DNA from: Nitrososphaerota archaeon
Lineage (GTDB): Archaea; Thermoproteota; Nitrososphaeria; Nitrososphaerales; CADDZS01
Length of the DNA: 64,000 nt
Reading direction: 5' to 3'
NCBI GenBank assembly: GCA_027314685.1
Contig: DAHVAI010000406.1
Coordinates: 1 to 64,000 of the forward strand
Shown: positions 17,619 to 25,452 of the stretch, one piece after another
Position numbering within the stretch: position 1 is the stretch's first letter
How the letters are laid out: every line of letters starts with the position of its first letter
Made by a program: the position numbers and the translations under genes
Notes under the pieces: generated by a model
The model's input: the letters and a program-made list of their open reading frames with translations, nothing else
Told to the model about the DNA's origin: nothing
Databases searched by the model: none

Positions 17619-18014
17619 ATGGAAATCAAGCGAAATGGTTCAAGACCTTCCGGTAAAGGAGCGGCCGAGTATTTTACAGGCACTGTGCGTGTCGACCCCC
17701 TATTTGAAGCGGCAGACCCTGCGCGATCCCGTGGTGTCACTGTAACGTTTGAACCTGGATCGAGAACAGCGTGGCACACGCATCCTCTGGGTCAGACGTT
17801 GATCGTGATTTACGGTGGCGGCCTGGTACAGCGCTGGGGCGGCCCAGTCGAGGAGATTCATCCGGGGGATGTGGTATGGATTCAACCTGACGAAAAGCAC
17901 TGGCACGGAGCACCTACCACGGCAATGACGCATATAGCAATCCATGAGCAACTCAACGGCAAGACCGTAGAGTGGTTAGAGAAGGTCAGCGATGAGCAGT
18001 ACCTAGCCCACTAG
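17619..18014 (+). CDS. Cupin-domain protein (hydroxynitrile-lyase-like small cupin)
   Basis: 131 residues forming a single cupin. Motif 1 [22 protein letters not shown] supplies His, His and Gln ligands, and motif 2 [18 protein letters not shown] supplies the final His. This H-x-H...Q...H set and the order [13 protein letters not shown]...[12 protein letters not shown] match small manganese cupins that include bacterial hydroxynitrile lyases and many uncharacterised carboxymuconolactone-associated cupins. The reaction is unknown. It is transcribed alone. Confidence 0.85.
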   Translation: MEIKRNGSRPSGKGAAEYFTGTVRVDPLFEAADPARSRGVTVTFEPGSRTAWHTHPLGQTLIVIYGGGLVQRWGGPVEEIHPGDVVWIQPDEKHWHGAPTTAMTHIAIHEQLNGKTVEWLEKVSDEQYLAH

Positions 18015-18048
18015 CTAACCCGTTCAGGCATTGACTAGGTCTAACTAA

Positions 18049-18921
18049 TCATGGAGACAGTTTCGTTCCGCAGCTCGGACAGAATGTAACCCCAGGAGAA
18101 AGCTGAGAGCCGCAGCTTGGGCAGTATCTCATTACTGTCTGATCAGTGGGAGGTGCAGTAGGCGGGGGAATAGGCTGCGTCGGCGAGAGCCTCGCCACGT
18201 TTGAGTAATAATAGACAGTCAGCATGATCGGAAGTAGTGGGAGGTACAATGCCGAAAGTATACTGCTCACTATGGAGCTTGCAAAGCCAAAAGGCGCACT
18301 GATGAAACTCACTATAGCCGAAGCAATCCCAATGATTATTGCGAAGACTATGAAGAGAGCGAAAGTCTTGAGCCATCTATGACTTGCTAGTTCACGACTC
18401 CTTCCCATGCTCTTAAAATCCGATTTTTCGATTATGATTATGGGAAGAACCAGCGAGAACATTATCGCAAGAATAATCCCAGGCACGATAAGAGCTATGA
18501 ATCCTAGGAAAACAATGATCCCAACTACCAAGCCAACAACCCAGATCCAGACGAGGCGCGAAAGTGCGTATCTTACGGATGGTGTGAAATCAACTTGCCC
18601 GGTCTCGATCTCCTGAGAAGCCATCTTTACTACGCTACCGTAACTTAACGGTAAGAAGACAAGTGTGATAATCCCGCTCAGGGCTGCGAGCTCTATGGTG
18701 GTACCGAGCGTTGAGAGAACTGCGAAAGGCGACGAGCCAATGGGTGGCGCGACAGGCACTTTGATCAGATACCTTGTCGTTGTATCGAGAGCTCCGATAA
18801 CGGCTTCGACCACCGCGAAGAGGATGACATACTTTACGAATTGGCTTTTGTAAAGTTCAAAGGTCTTCGATAAGACATCACCAATACTGAGCTCCTGTGT
18901 GATTCGCGATGCCTGAGACAT
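18049..18921 (-). CDS. Polytopic membrane protein with C-terminal zinc ribbon
   Basis: 290 residues from the ATG at 18921. The N-terminal SIGDVLSKTFELYKSQF is the entry motif of the glycerophosphoryl-diester-phosphodiesterase-like membrane domain family. About six hydrophobic helices span ~25-235. A Pro/Thr-rich linker leads to a zinc ribbon at the extreme C-terminus (YCPSCGSQL...FCPSCGTKL). Function unknown, perhaps membrane protein scaffolding. Confidence 0.72.
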   Translation of the reverse strand: MSQASRITQELSIGDVLSKTFELYKSQFVKYVILFAVVEAVIGALDTTTRYLIKVPVAPPIGSSPFAVLSTLGTTIELAALSGIITLVFLPLSYGSVVKMASQEIETGQVDFTPSVRYALSRLVWIWVVGLVVGIIVFLGFIALIVPGIILAIMFSLVLPIIIIEKSDFKSMGRSRELASHRWLKTFALFIVFAIIIGIASAIVSFISAPFGFASSIVSSILSALYLPLLPIMLTVYYYSNVARLSPTQPIPPPTAPPTDQTVMRYCPSCGSQLSPGVTFCPSCGTKLSP

Positions 18922-19031
18922 GTGTGTGTTCGATACTCTCCTGATAGTTAAGCGTTCCAATAGCGCAGCTACGCAGTTCTTTGGGAAGCAAAGTTAAATC
19001 AGCGACTTGCGTTTCATTTTACGAGTAGAGA

Positions 19032-19415
19032 ATGATCGATGGTTATACAGATGTAGCAGTCGTGGTATCCGACGCTCAAAACGCTAAAAAGTGGTATGTC
19101 GAAACGCTTGGCTTCAAGGTTGTTCTAGATAAGGGGCATGGCATTTGCGTCAGCCCACGCATGAAGGAATGCAGCTTGTTTCTTCATCTGTGCGGGGACG
19201 GTTTTGCTCCGCTAGAGCCGGGGAACACAGGTATAGGCTTCACGGCAGATGATTTTGACAAGACTTGCAAGGAGCTCAAAGAGAAAGGTGTAAGGTTCTC
19301 GCTACCTCCAAAAGATGAAGACGGGTACAAGATGGCTAAATTTCTGGACTTGGATGGAAACGAGTTTTGGCTATTTGAGAGCAGCTTGGCCAAGAAAGTT
19401 GTAGCGGAACAATAA
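19032..19415 (+). CDS. VOC superfamily (glyoxalase/bleomycin resistance) protein
   Basis: 127 residues, one VOC module: MIDGYTDVAVVVSDAQNAKKWYVETLGFKVV at the start, and FLDLDGNEFWLFE at the end with the metal-ligand Glu. The single-domain form acts as a dimer. Substrate unknown. The gene is monocistronic, with the next gene starting about 50 bp later on the same strand. Confidence 0.82.
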   Translation: MIDGYTDVAVVVSDAQNAKKWYVETLGFKVVLDKGHGICVSPRMKECSLFLHLCGDGFAPLEPGNTGIGFTADDFDKTCKELKEKGVRFSLPPKDEDGYKMAKFLDLDGNEFWLFESSLAKKVVAEQ

Positions 19416-19465
19416 CAGGTTAGAAAGCAATCCATTAATTCAAGTAATGTTGGATCTTATGTGGG

Positions 19466-19867
19466 TTGGAATCGGATAATCAGGAAGCAAATGCGCAGAG
19501 AGCATCATCAGGTAAGCTCGCTGAAAGGATCCTGAGAGTTGATCAGGAAGTCATCGGTTGCTACATCGTTCGTGTGCCCGATGGTGCCGTTCTCGCAGAC
19601 TTGATCAAGAGCGATTATAGATCAACCGTCAAACCTTTCGGTGCAACTGGCGCAGGTATGGCCTCAAAGTGGGGTCTTATGGGACTCGCCGCATCCAAAC
19701 GAATGGATGATGAGAGGGGAAGGACAAAGTATCTCGTGGCAGCAAGAGAGAAATTTGTTACGTTGTTACTCCTGAGTCCTCATGATAACAGCTTGGAGAT
19801 TGGAATTATGCTCACCCCAGACGTAGAACCTTCGAAAATTTACGAAAAAGTAATGAAGTTGCTCTAA
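19466..19867 (+). CDS. Thaumarchaeal conserved hypothetical, roadblock-like
   Basis: 133 residues from a TTG start. The pattern (LAERILRVDQEVIGCYIVRVPDGAVLADL, a central variable region, then AAREKFVTLLLLS..NSLEIGIML) alternates strand and helix as in roadblock/LC7 or DUF6659-type proteins. Those bind small GTPases or act as signalling scaffolds, but no GTPase neighbour is present. The end overlaps the convergent TusA gene by four bases. The family call is tentative. Confidence 0.5.
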   Translation: MESDNQEANAQRASSGKLAERILRVDQEVIGCYIVRVPDGAVLADLIKSDYRSTVKPFGATGAGMASKWGLMGLAASKRMDDERGRTKYLVAAREKFVTLLLLSPHDNSLEIGIMLTPDVEPSKIYEKVMKLL

Positions 19868-20145
19868 CTAGTTTTTCTCGCCTTTACAACGAACGTTCCG
19901 TCATCGTTTCTCACGACTGCGAAGTCGAGTTTTCGTATCTGCAAAACTGATGGAATCGATGTAGTTGCAGTATATTCATCATTGGAAACTATCTCTAACA
20001 CATCATCCAAGGCAGCTGATTGTGCAAGTTTTCCCACCTCAAAAGCAGGAAATGGGCAAACCAATCCTCGTGTGTCTATTCTCTTGGTAGCTGAGAGCGC
20101 GGCAATTTCTCTTGAACCTTTGATCAGACTCCGTTCAGTTGCCAT
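19864..20145 (-). CDS. TusA-family sulfur carrier protein
   Basis: 93 residues. The core RIDTRGLVCPFPAFEVGKLAQ contains the signature CPxP, whose Cys carries a persulfide. The remainder alternates strand and helix with LEIVSNDEYTATTSIPSVL as in the TusA fold. An N-terminal extension of ~22 residues is unusual. It lies 10 bp after a DsrE-like gene on the same strand, so the two form a sulfur-relay operon. Target pathway (tRNA thiolation, Moco or Fe-S) is unknown. Confidence 0.88.
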   Translation of the reverse strand: MATERSLIKGSREIAALSATKRIDTRGLVCPFPAFEVGKLAQSAALDDVLEIVSNDEYTATTSIPSVLQIRKLDFAVVRNDDGTFVVKARKTS

Positions 20146-20155
20146 GACATCCCGC

Positions 20156-20545
20156 CTAAACGAAAAGCACGACCCCGCCGGTCTTTGCAGCAGGTAGTGC
20201 AGCTGTCAAGAATCCTATTGCATCTTCCAATGTCACTCCAGGGATAACTGTAGATTCGTTGAGCCCTACTTGAGCGAGCATTTCTCTCGAAGGCGCGCAA
20301 GCGCATACCGAGGCTCCAGCTGCAATTGCATCCCTCACATACTTGTCGATAGGTGGCATTCCCGGAAACTTGATTCTCTCACCGGCGTCCTTTCTTATCA
20401 GATCCCAGCCGTTCATCGTCGCGTAGAGTTTTACCTTCGTTCCTAATGCTGATGCGCCTAGCGCTAGCGTAACTGCAGGATACACCCGTGTTGGGTCGTT
20501 AGATACGATCACGATGTGCATCTCTTGCTTTTGCTCAATAGGCAT
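20156..20545 (-). CDS. DsrE/DsrF-like sulfur-relay protein
   Basis: 129 residues with the DsrE Rossmann-like fold: MHIVIVSNDPTRVYPAVTLALGASALG at the start, then VKLYATMNGWDLIRK, and a Cys pair in AGASVCACAPSREML where the sulfur-accepting Cys lies. Such proteins pass persulfide sulfur to or from TusA-type carriers. The gene directly precedes tusA (10 bp), which is the strongest functional evidence. It is shorter than membrane-linked DsrE2 and lacks transmembrane helices. Confidence 0.85.
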   Translation of the reverse strand: MPIEQKQEMHIVIVSNDPTRVYPAVTLALGASALGTKVKLYATMNGWDLIRKDAGERIKFPGMPPIDKYVRDAIAAGASVCACAPSREMLAQVGLNESTVIPGVTLEDAIGFLTAALPAAKTGGVVLFV

Positions 20546-20621
20546 GAGGATCGTTAGAGCAAGATCTTGTTTAAGTGAAGTGACGTGGGCAGAAATATGA
20601 GATTGAGCGCAGGATCAGCGC

Positions 20622-21665
20622 TTAGTTTGTCACAAAGATCGAGATGCTTGTCAGATACTCAGGATTGCTCAGCGATCCCTGCTCCATATAAAGCGTATAG
20701 ACTCCGCTCCCTTCGGTAGCTATGAATCTGGCCAGAGAGAACTGGATGTCTATGCTGCTAGAACCAACGTGCCAAGTGGTCGCGCTGACCGTTACACCTT
20801 GATCAAACTTTTCGCAAGTCGGCAAGATGTTGTTGCACGGTGGGACTGCGCCTCCCATGAAGGTGCCAGGACCATAAGGGGTGTTGTACACGGCGCTCAA
20901 GTTGGTAGGCGATATTGGATTGGGTAATGGATCATAGTATACTTCGACCGAGCTTGGACTGAGTGCTTGGGAAGTGTTTCCTTCCAGGGTCACAGTGTTT
21001 CCTTGGGCGATAGGGGTGCTCAAGCTTGTCAAGTAGGTCTCAAAATCCTGCACAAGGTAGAGATAATTGGCGTTGTAGGCTATCCCAATGGAAACTCTGG
21101 TGTGATATGTGTTGAGGATGTTTTCACGATGCCCGTTGGCACAACACGTAGAGTCGTTGTTCATCATCTGCCACTCGAGATCACCTATGGCTCTTTCTAC
21201 TCTCTGTGTGGAAAGAAAAATCAGTTGGCCGGAGTATTCGTAGGCAACGTTTTCTTCGACATAGCCAGTTCCGTTGAGCAAAGAGTACCTCATGTAAGGC
21301 TTGTATCCCTGCGTGTCCCAGTGACTAAAGTAGCCATTTTGTAGCATTGAATCTGCGTGCTCCTGTCCTGAAGGTATGGGGCTAATGATCACCGGACCCA
21401 GCCCCATACTCGTCCTGTTCTGGTTGATTATAGCTAAAGTGTAGTTTGCGAGTGCTGCGTAGTTGGATGGATATGTGATTTGGATGCTCGTCGTGCTGGT
21501 CTCATTTCCGACCGGGTTCTGGGCAAAAGTCGAAGTAGTCTGGCTGGGCGATAGAAAGCCTCCTATCGGAAGGTAGTTTGAAATGGTCAGCAAAAGTAAG
21601 ACGACGAACACCACTGCTATGGCAGTTCCCACCAATGACCAATGGCTCTTCTTCTTCTCTTCCAT
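20622..21665 (-). CDS. Membrane-anchored extracellular CAP/SCP-domain protein
   Basis: 347 residues. A Lys-rich start and hydrophobic helix at ~10-32 anchor or export it. Residues ~60-195 are a CAP domain (cysteine-rich secretory/PR-1 superfamily): YTLAIINQNRTSMGLGPV, QEHADSMLQNGYFSHWD, YVEENVAYEY and GHRENILNTYHTRVSIGIAY, keeping the His, Glu, Glu and His cavity residues. The C-terminal ~140 residues are beta-rich and unrecognised. CAP proteins bind lipids or act in cell-surface interactions. Monocistronic. Confidence 0.85.
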   Translation of the reverse strand: MEEKKKSHWSLVGTAIAVVFVVLLLLTISNYLPIGGFLSPSQTTSTFAQNPVGNETSTTSIQITYPSNYAALANYTLAIINQNRTSMGLGPVIISPIPSGQEHADSMLQNGYFSHWDTQGYKPYMRYSLLNGTGYVEENVAYEYSGQLIFLSTQRVERAIGDLEWQMMNNDSTCCANGHRENILNTYHTRVSIGIAYNANYLYLVQDFETYLTSLSTPIAQGNTVTLEGNTSQALSPSSVEVYYDPLPNPISPTNLSAVYNTPYGPGTFMGGAVPPCNNILPTCEKFDQGVTVSATTWHVGSSSIDIQFSLARFIATEGSGVYTLYMEQGSLSNPEYLTSISIFVTN

Positions 21666-21778
21666 TTCGGGAAACTAGTGGTCCTTTGAAGTATTAGGGT
21701 TTGCTAAACTATCGCCTTCAATCGTCCTAGATAGAAATCGTTTTGTAAACGTAAGACAACGTTTGTGATTGAATATTC

Positions 21779-22225
21779 TTGTCGAAGATCAAGGAATCCA
21801 TCGAGGTCGACGCGGATGTGGACAGAGTGTGGTCTGTTGTTTCTGACTTGGACAAGGAGCCGGATTTTTGGTGGGGAACGAAAGAAGTCAGAAACATCTC
21901 AAGAGATGGTAATGTTCTAAACAGAGAGATAGTTCAGAACTTTGGGAATAATGTGATTTCTCAAAGGGTTATCTTTAGACCGAAGGAAGAGATTGAGATT
22001 AATTACCTGAAAGGAGTAACGGAAGGAACGAAGTTCTTGAGACTTGAGAAACTCCGTGATAATAGACAAAGAATAACGGCTACTTGGGACATCCGTTTTC
22101 CTGGCATCTATGGATTGATTTCTTTCTTCATCGCTAGGCATGTGAAAAAGGGAACCGTTGAAGCCCTTGGTAGAATCAAACAAGCCTGCGAAAGCGTTAC
22201 AGATGTGAAGACAAAGAGTCTGTGA
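21779..22225 (+). CDS. SRPBCC (START/polyketide cyclase-like) protein
   Basis: 148 residues from a TTG start. The opening KIKESIEVDADVDRVWSVVSDLDKEPDFW is the classic first strand and helices of the Bet v1/SRPBCC fold, and the end (LISFFIARHVKKGTVEALGRIKQACE) is its long C-terminal helix. The fold encloses a hydrophobic cavity for lipids or aromatic polyketides. Ligand unknown. A Nudix gene follows after 13 bp, so the two may share a transcript. Confidence 0.8.
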   Translation: MSKIKESIEVDADVDRVWSVVSDLDKEPDFWWGTKEVRNISRDGNVLNREIVQNFGNNVISQRVIFRPKEEIEINYLKGVTEGTKFLRLEKLRDNRQRITATWDIRFPGIYGLISFFIARHVKKGTVEALGRIKQACESVTDVKTKSL

Positions 22226-22238
22226 AGTAGCTTTAGAC

Positions 22239-22787
22239 TTGACAGGGGAATCCATAGTCCTAAGACGAAAGCTTCTCGCGCGCTCTTGGAAGCTTGGGCT
22301 TTATGAGGATGAGCTGAAACTCCCATCGGGTAAAATACAACTAACGCCTAGGCTAACTCTTCCGGATTTTGCAGTTGTGATCGCTTTGCGACAGTCTGAC
22401 GAAAGGATTCCGTTGGTTCATCAATACCGTCACGGATCCCGACAGTTGATCTGGGAACTCCCGGCTGGTCACATCGAATCAAGAGAAAGACCCATCGAGA
22501 GCGCAAAGAGGGAGTTCCAAGAGGAGATAGGATACGAGCTTCTTTCACCCAAGTTGGTTTGCTCTGCTTACATCTCTCCTCCAAGAAGCAAACAGAGGGC
22601 GCACATATTTCTAGGGCATGTGGGGAAAAAGGTAAAGCAGAAACTAGACGAGACTGAATATTTAACGGTGAAGTTTGTTTCTCCAAGTGTGGCGGAGCGG
22701 TTGTTAGAGCATATAGTGTCTGCAACCCATTTGCTTGCCTTTAACTTGGCGCGCAACGAAGGACTGTTTGGTAAACTATCGTCTTAA
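22239..22787 (+). CDS. Nudix hydrolase, ADP-ribose pyrophosphatase-like
   Basis: 182 residues from a TTG start. A complete Nudix box spans ~87-109 (GHIESRERPIESAKREFQEE followed by IGYE), and the preceding VHQYRHGSRQLIWELPAG is typical of ADP-ribose and sugar-nucleotide pyrophosphatases. The pyrophosphatase cleaves nucleoside diphosphate linkages for housecleaning or NAD turnover. It follows the SRPBCC gene closely. Confidence 0.9.
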   Translation: MTGESIVLRRKLLARSWKLGLYEDELKLPSGKIQLTPRLTLPDFAVVIALRQSDERIPLVHQYRHGSRQLIWELPAGHIESRERPIESAKREFQEEIGYELLSPKLVCSAYISPPRSKQRAHIFLGHVGKKVKQKLDETEYLTVKFVSPSVAERLLEHIVSATHLLAFNLARNEGLFGKLSS

Positions 22788-22887
22788 GACTCCATAGCCC
22801 ATATTCTGATTTCTTTATCATTTCGAATAGTGTCTTTACGCCCTAAGGATCCTTCACTCCACCTAGAGTAATTCTCCTTTAAACGTG

Positions 22888-23916
22888 TCAAGCCGGTTGC
22901 TGTTGGGTGACACAGTGTATCCCGCCAAACCCATAGACCAGCTCTCTGCAGTTAATTCCGACAGTCTTTCTTCCAGGGAAAAAACTCCCAATCATACCGA
23001 GTGCTTCCTGGTCTCTCTTTGGGTCGCCGAATATTGGCACTAGCACTGCGCTGTTTCCGATGTAAAAGTTTGCGTAGCTTGCAGGCAATCGACCATCCTC
23101 CACTTCCACCTTGCGCGGCATGTTGATGGGAACAACATGAAGCAAATTCCCGTCGGCATCTTTGTACCGACGCAGTGACTCGTAATTTCGTGCCAAGGCG
23201 GTGTAGTTTTCATCATCCTCATCCTTCTCTATCATGCAGACTACCGTGCTCTCGTTTACAAATCTGGCAATATCGTCTACATGGCCATCGGTATCATCTC
23301 CTGCGATGCCGTTAGAGAGCCAAATGAAATTTGTAAACCCGAGATACTCGCTCAAATGCTTCTCAATTTCCTTCTCGCTTAACGACGGATTTCTGTTTGT
23401 GTTGAGAAGACACTGTGTTGTAGTTAGACATGTGCGTGCTCCGTTTGTATCGATTGATCCTCCTTCAAGAACTATCTTTGGTTCAAAGGTTTTGAATTCT
23501 GTAACCCTGCAGATTTCATCACCGGTATGATTGTCCATGAGCAATTCATCGTATTTGTTTCCCCATGCATTGAATATCCACTTTGTCGCGGCGACCTCAG
23601 AATTCTTAATAAAAATGGGGCCGTAGTCGCGCATCCACACGTCAGCCGATTTGATTTTGTGAAACCGTACGTTATTGTTCGAACCGAGCAGTGATGAAAC
23701 TCTGTCCTCTGTTTTCTCGTCGTCGACCAACAGTTCCACTCTTTCTCCGGTTCTTAGCGATTCGATCATTTCAACGTAAATCTCCTCCACACGACCGATG
23801 ATATCTTCTGGAAATGTCAGAGGATCTTTTGGCCATGAAAGCCATGTCGCCTCGTGCTTCTCCCATTCCGCCGGCATCCTGAAGTTGAGCTCTTGCGGGG
23901 TCTTTAGATGATTCAT
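22888..23916 (-). CDS. aguA: Agmatine deiminase
   Basis: 342 residues, the usual length for the family. Seen: MPAEWEKHEATWLSWPKDPLTFP, the VWMRDYGPIF substrate motif, EGGSIDTNG, DDTDGHVDDIARFV (catalytic Asp/His) and C-terminal GFGGIHCVTQQQP with the nucleophilic Cys. It converts agmatine to N-carbamoylputrescine plus ammonia. The gene lies 12 bp after aguB on the same strand, so the two consecutive steps are co-transcribed. Peptidyl-arginine deiminase-like paralogues share the fold, but this gene pair argues for agmatine. Confidence 0.93.
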   Translation of the reverse strand: MNHLKTPQELNFRMPAEWEKHEATWLSWPKDPLTFPEDIIGRVEEIYVEMIESLRTGERVELLVDDEKTEDRVSSLLGSNNNVRFHKIKSADVWMRDYGPIFIKNSEVAATKWIFNAWGNKYDELLMDNHTGDEICRVTEFKTFEPKIVLEGGSIDTNGARTCLTTTQCLLNTNRNPSLSEKEIEKHLSEYLGFTNFIWLSNGIAGDDTDGHVDDIARFVNESTVVCMIEKDEDDENYTALARNYESLRRYKDADGNLLHVVPINMPRKVEVEDGRLPASYANFYIGNSAVLVPIFGDPKRDQEALGMIGSFFPGRKTVGINCRELVYGFGGIHCVTQQQPA

Positions 23917-23928
23917 CGTGCTTTCTCT

Positions 23929-24771
23929 TTATTGAGCAAGTCTTGCGTAAGTTCTAGGTTTACGATTTCTTAGAAAGCCCCAGCCTTCTTCAACCTGCTT
24001 TCCCAAATCAAGATCGCATTCGACAACAAGTACTTCTTCCTTGTCAACATGGGCTCTTGCAAGCAACTTTCCGAACTGATTGTAAACAAATGATCCGCCC
24101 CAAAACTTCGTATCCTTTTCTGTTCCGACGCGATTTACTGCTGCCACTATAACACTGTTTGCGATCGCGTGTCCTCTCTGTACTGACTCCCAAGCTTCTT
24201 GCCAATTACCTTCGGATTGTTCTATGCCTGAGACGGTACCTATTGCGGTTGGATAGACGATGACCTCAGCTCCCAATATCCTCTCTGCCCTAACTGGCTC
24301 TGGGTACCATTGATCAAAGCAAATCAAAGGTCCTACTTTTGCAAATGTGGTCTTGAAAACTCTGTATGAATTCCCCGGAGAAAAATAATCTTGCTCGTAG
24401 AATCCTTCATCTTCAGGAATGTGTACCTTTCTGTACTTTCCAAGAATTCTTCCGTTTTGATCAGAAACGACGCAAGTGTTGTATCGTCTCTTGCCATCTG
24501 TTTCAAAGATTGATCCTCCTACTATCGCTACTTTATTCTTCTTTGCAGCTCGAGAAAGAAAACCGGTAGTTGGCCCTGGGATCTTTTCAGGTTTTACTGC
24601 TGACTTTTTTTCTTTCGGGAAGTACGGTGTTGTAAAGAGCTCTGGAAGGCAGACTAGCTGTGCGCCTTTCTTTGCGGCCTCCTCGATCATCGTAAGAGCC
24701 TTGGAAAGATTGACTTCCTTGTTATCGCTAACCGACATCTGGATTAGCCCGAGAGTGAGCAGCCTAGTCAT
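23929..24771 (-). CDS. aguB: N-carbamoylputrescine amidase (carbon-nitrogen hydrolase)
   Basis: 280 residues of the nitrilase superfamily with the Glu-Lys-Cys triad: Glu in CLPELFTTPYF, Lys in KYRKVHIPED, Cys in PLICFDQWYPEPVR. The CFDQWYPE context and the length match N-carbamoylputrescine amidases, which release putrescine, CO2 and ammonia. It is the first gene of the aguB-aguA operon. Together with arginine decarboxylase (not in this window) it provides an arginine-to-putrescine route independent of agmatinase. Confidence 0.93.
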   Translation of the reverse strand: MTRLLTLGLIQMSVSDNKEVNLSKALTMIEEAAKKGAQLVCLPELFTTPYFPKEKKSAVKPEKIPGPTTGFLSRAAKKNKVAIVGGSIFETDGKRRYNTCVVSDQNGRILGKYRKVHIPEDEGFYEQDYFSPGNSYRVFKTTFAKVGPLICFDQWYPEPVRAERILGAEVIVYPTAIGTVSGIEQSEGNWQEAWESVQRGHAIANSVIVAAVNRVGTEKDTKFWGGSFVYNQFGKLLARAHVDKEEVLVVECDLDLGKQVEEGWGFLRNRKPRTYARLAQ

Positions 24772-24817
24772 GCTAGTTCAGTATCCGGCTCTAAAGTGCC
24801 ATCCCATTCCTGACTAT

Positions 24818-25393
24818 TCATTCTAGAGCTTGTGTCAGCTCGTAGGCGTTTCTCGCTAGCCAATACTTGCCGCCAGAATGGTTGGCTATCTGTTGCATCT
24901 TTGCCGTTGGATTCTCTGCGAGCTCAATGATGCTCAATGTTACCCCGAGATCTTTAAAGATTCTGGCGTATGGTGTTGGGTCTGGCCCCTGGGAGTCTCC
25001 ATCAGCAACAACATCAAGTCGCTTAACCTTCCTTTCTGATTCGCGAAGTATTAATGATGCATATTTTAGACCATCAGAGATATAGCATCCTCCCTTTGCG
25101 TCTATTTTCTGCAACCGGAAAAGCTCTAAGCTCATTGGTGAAGGGTATAATGGAACTATTACCTCGAATTTGGTTTCTCCAGGTACCCCGAGCAATCTGA
25201 AAGCCACAATCCCGAGTCGTATTGGTTTGTCGTAGTAAGACACAGGCCAGTATTTGGAACAGAAAGCGAACAATCCGTCCTTTACCATCTCTAACTTACT
25301 TTGTTTCTCACCATGTAACTTCCAGCTCATACTTCTTGAGGTATCGATGAGAAATAACCGGTCTTGTAGCGGCTGATCCGAGTCGAAACTCAA
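24818..25393 (-). CDS. von Willebrand factor A domain protein divergent from the tubulin-like gene
   Basis: 191 residues from the TTG at 25393. The frame is open to 25498, but that part overlaps the tubulin-like gene on the other strand; the TTG lies ~30 nt downstream of a TATA-like sequence. The vWA MIDAS is clear: LFLIDTSRSMSW gives D-x-S-x-S, then KGGCYISDGLKYA (Thr/Ser position) and LDVVADGDSQGPDP. The end ANHSGGKYWLARNAYELTQ is the usual vWA finish. It has no signal peptide, so it is cytosolic. vWA modules bind proteins through a metal and often assemble complexes. Divergence from the tubulin gene suggests joint action. Confidence 0.82.
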   Translation of the reverse strand: MSFDSDQPLQDRLFLIDTSRSMSWKLHGEKQSKLEMVKDGLFAFCSKYWPVSYYDKPIRLGIVAFRLLGVPGETKFEVIVPLYPSPMSLELFRLQKIDAKGGCYISDGLKYASLILRESERKVKRLDVVADGDSQGPDPTPYARIFKDLGVTLSIIELAENPTAKMQQIANHSGGKYWLARNAYELTQALE

Positions 25394-25415
25394 GTTAGCG
25401 AAGGAAAAACAACCA

Positions 25416-25430
25416 AAGATTATTAAAGGA
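25416..25430. promoter_or_regulatory. Shared bidirectional TATA element between vWA and tubulin-like genes
   Basis: The 59-bp gap 25394-25452 contains one AT-rich element, gattattaaag at 25419-25429. It reads as TTATTAAAG on plus and CTTTAATAATC on minus. Its centre lies ~28 nt before the ATG at 25453 and ~31 nt before the TTG at 25393, the spacing for leaderless archaeal transcripts in both directions. Not measured; inferred from spacing. Confidence 0.5.
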
Positions 25431-25452
25431 ATTTGCAGGCCTGCTTGATGAA

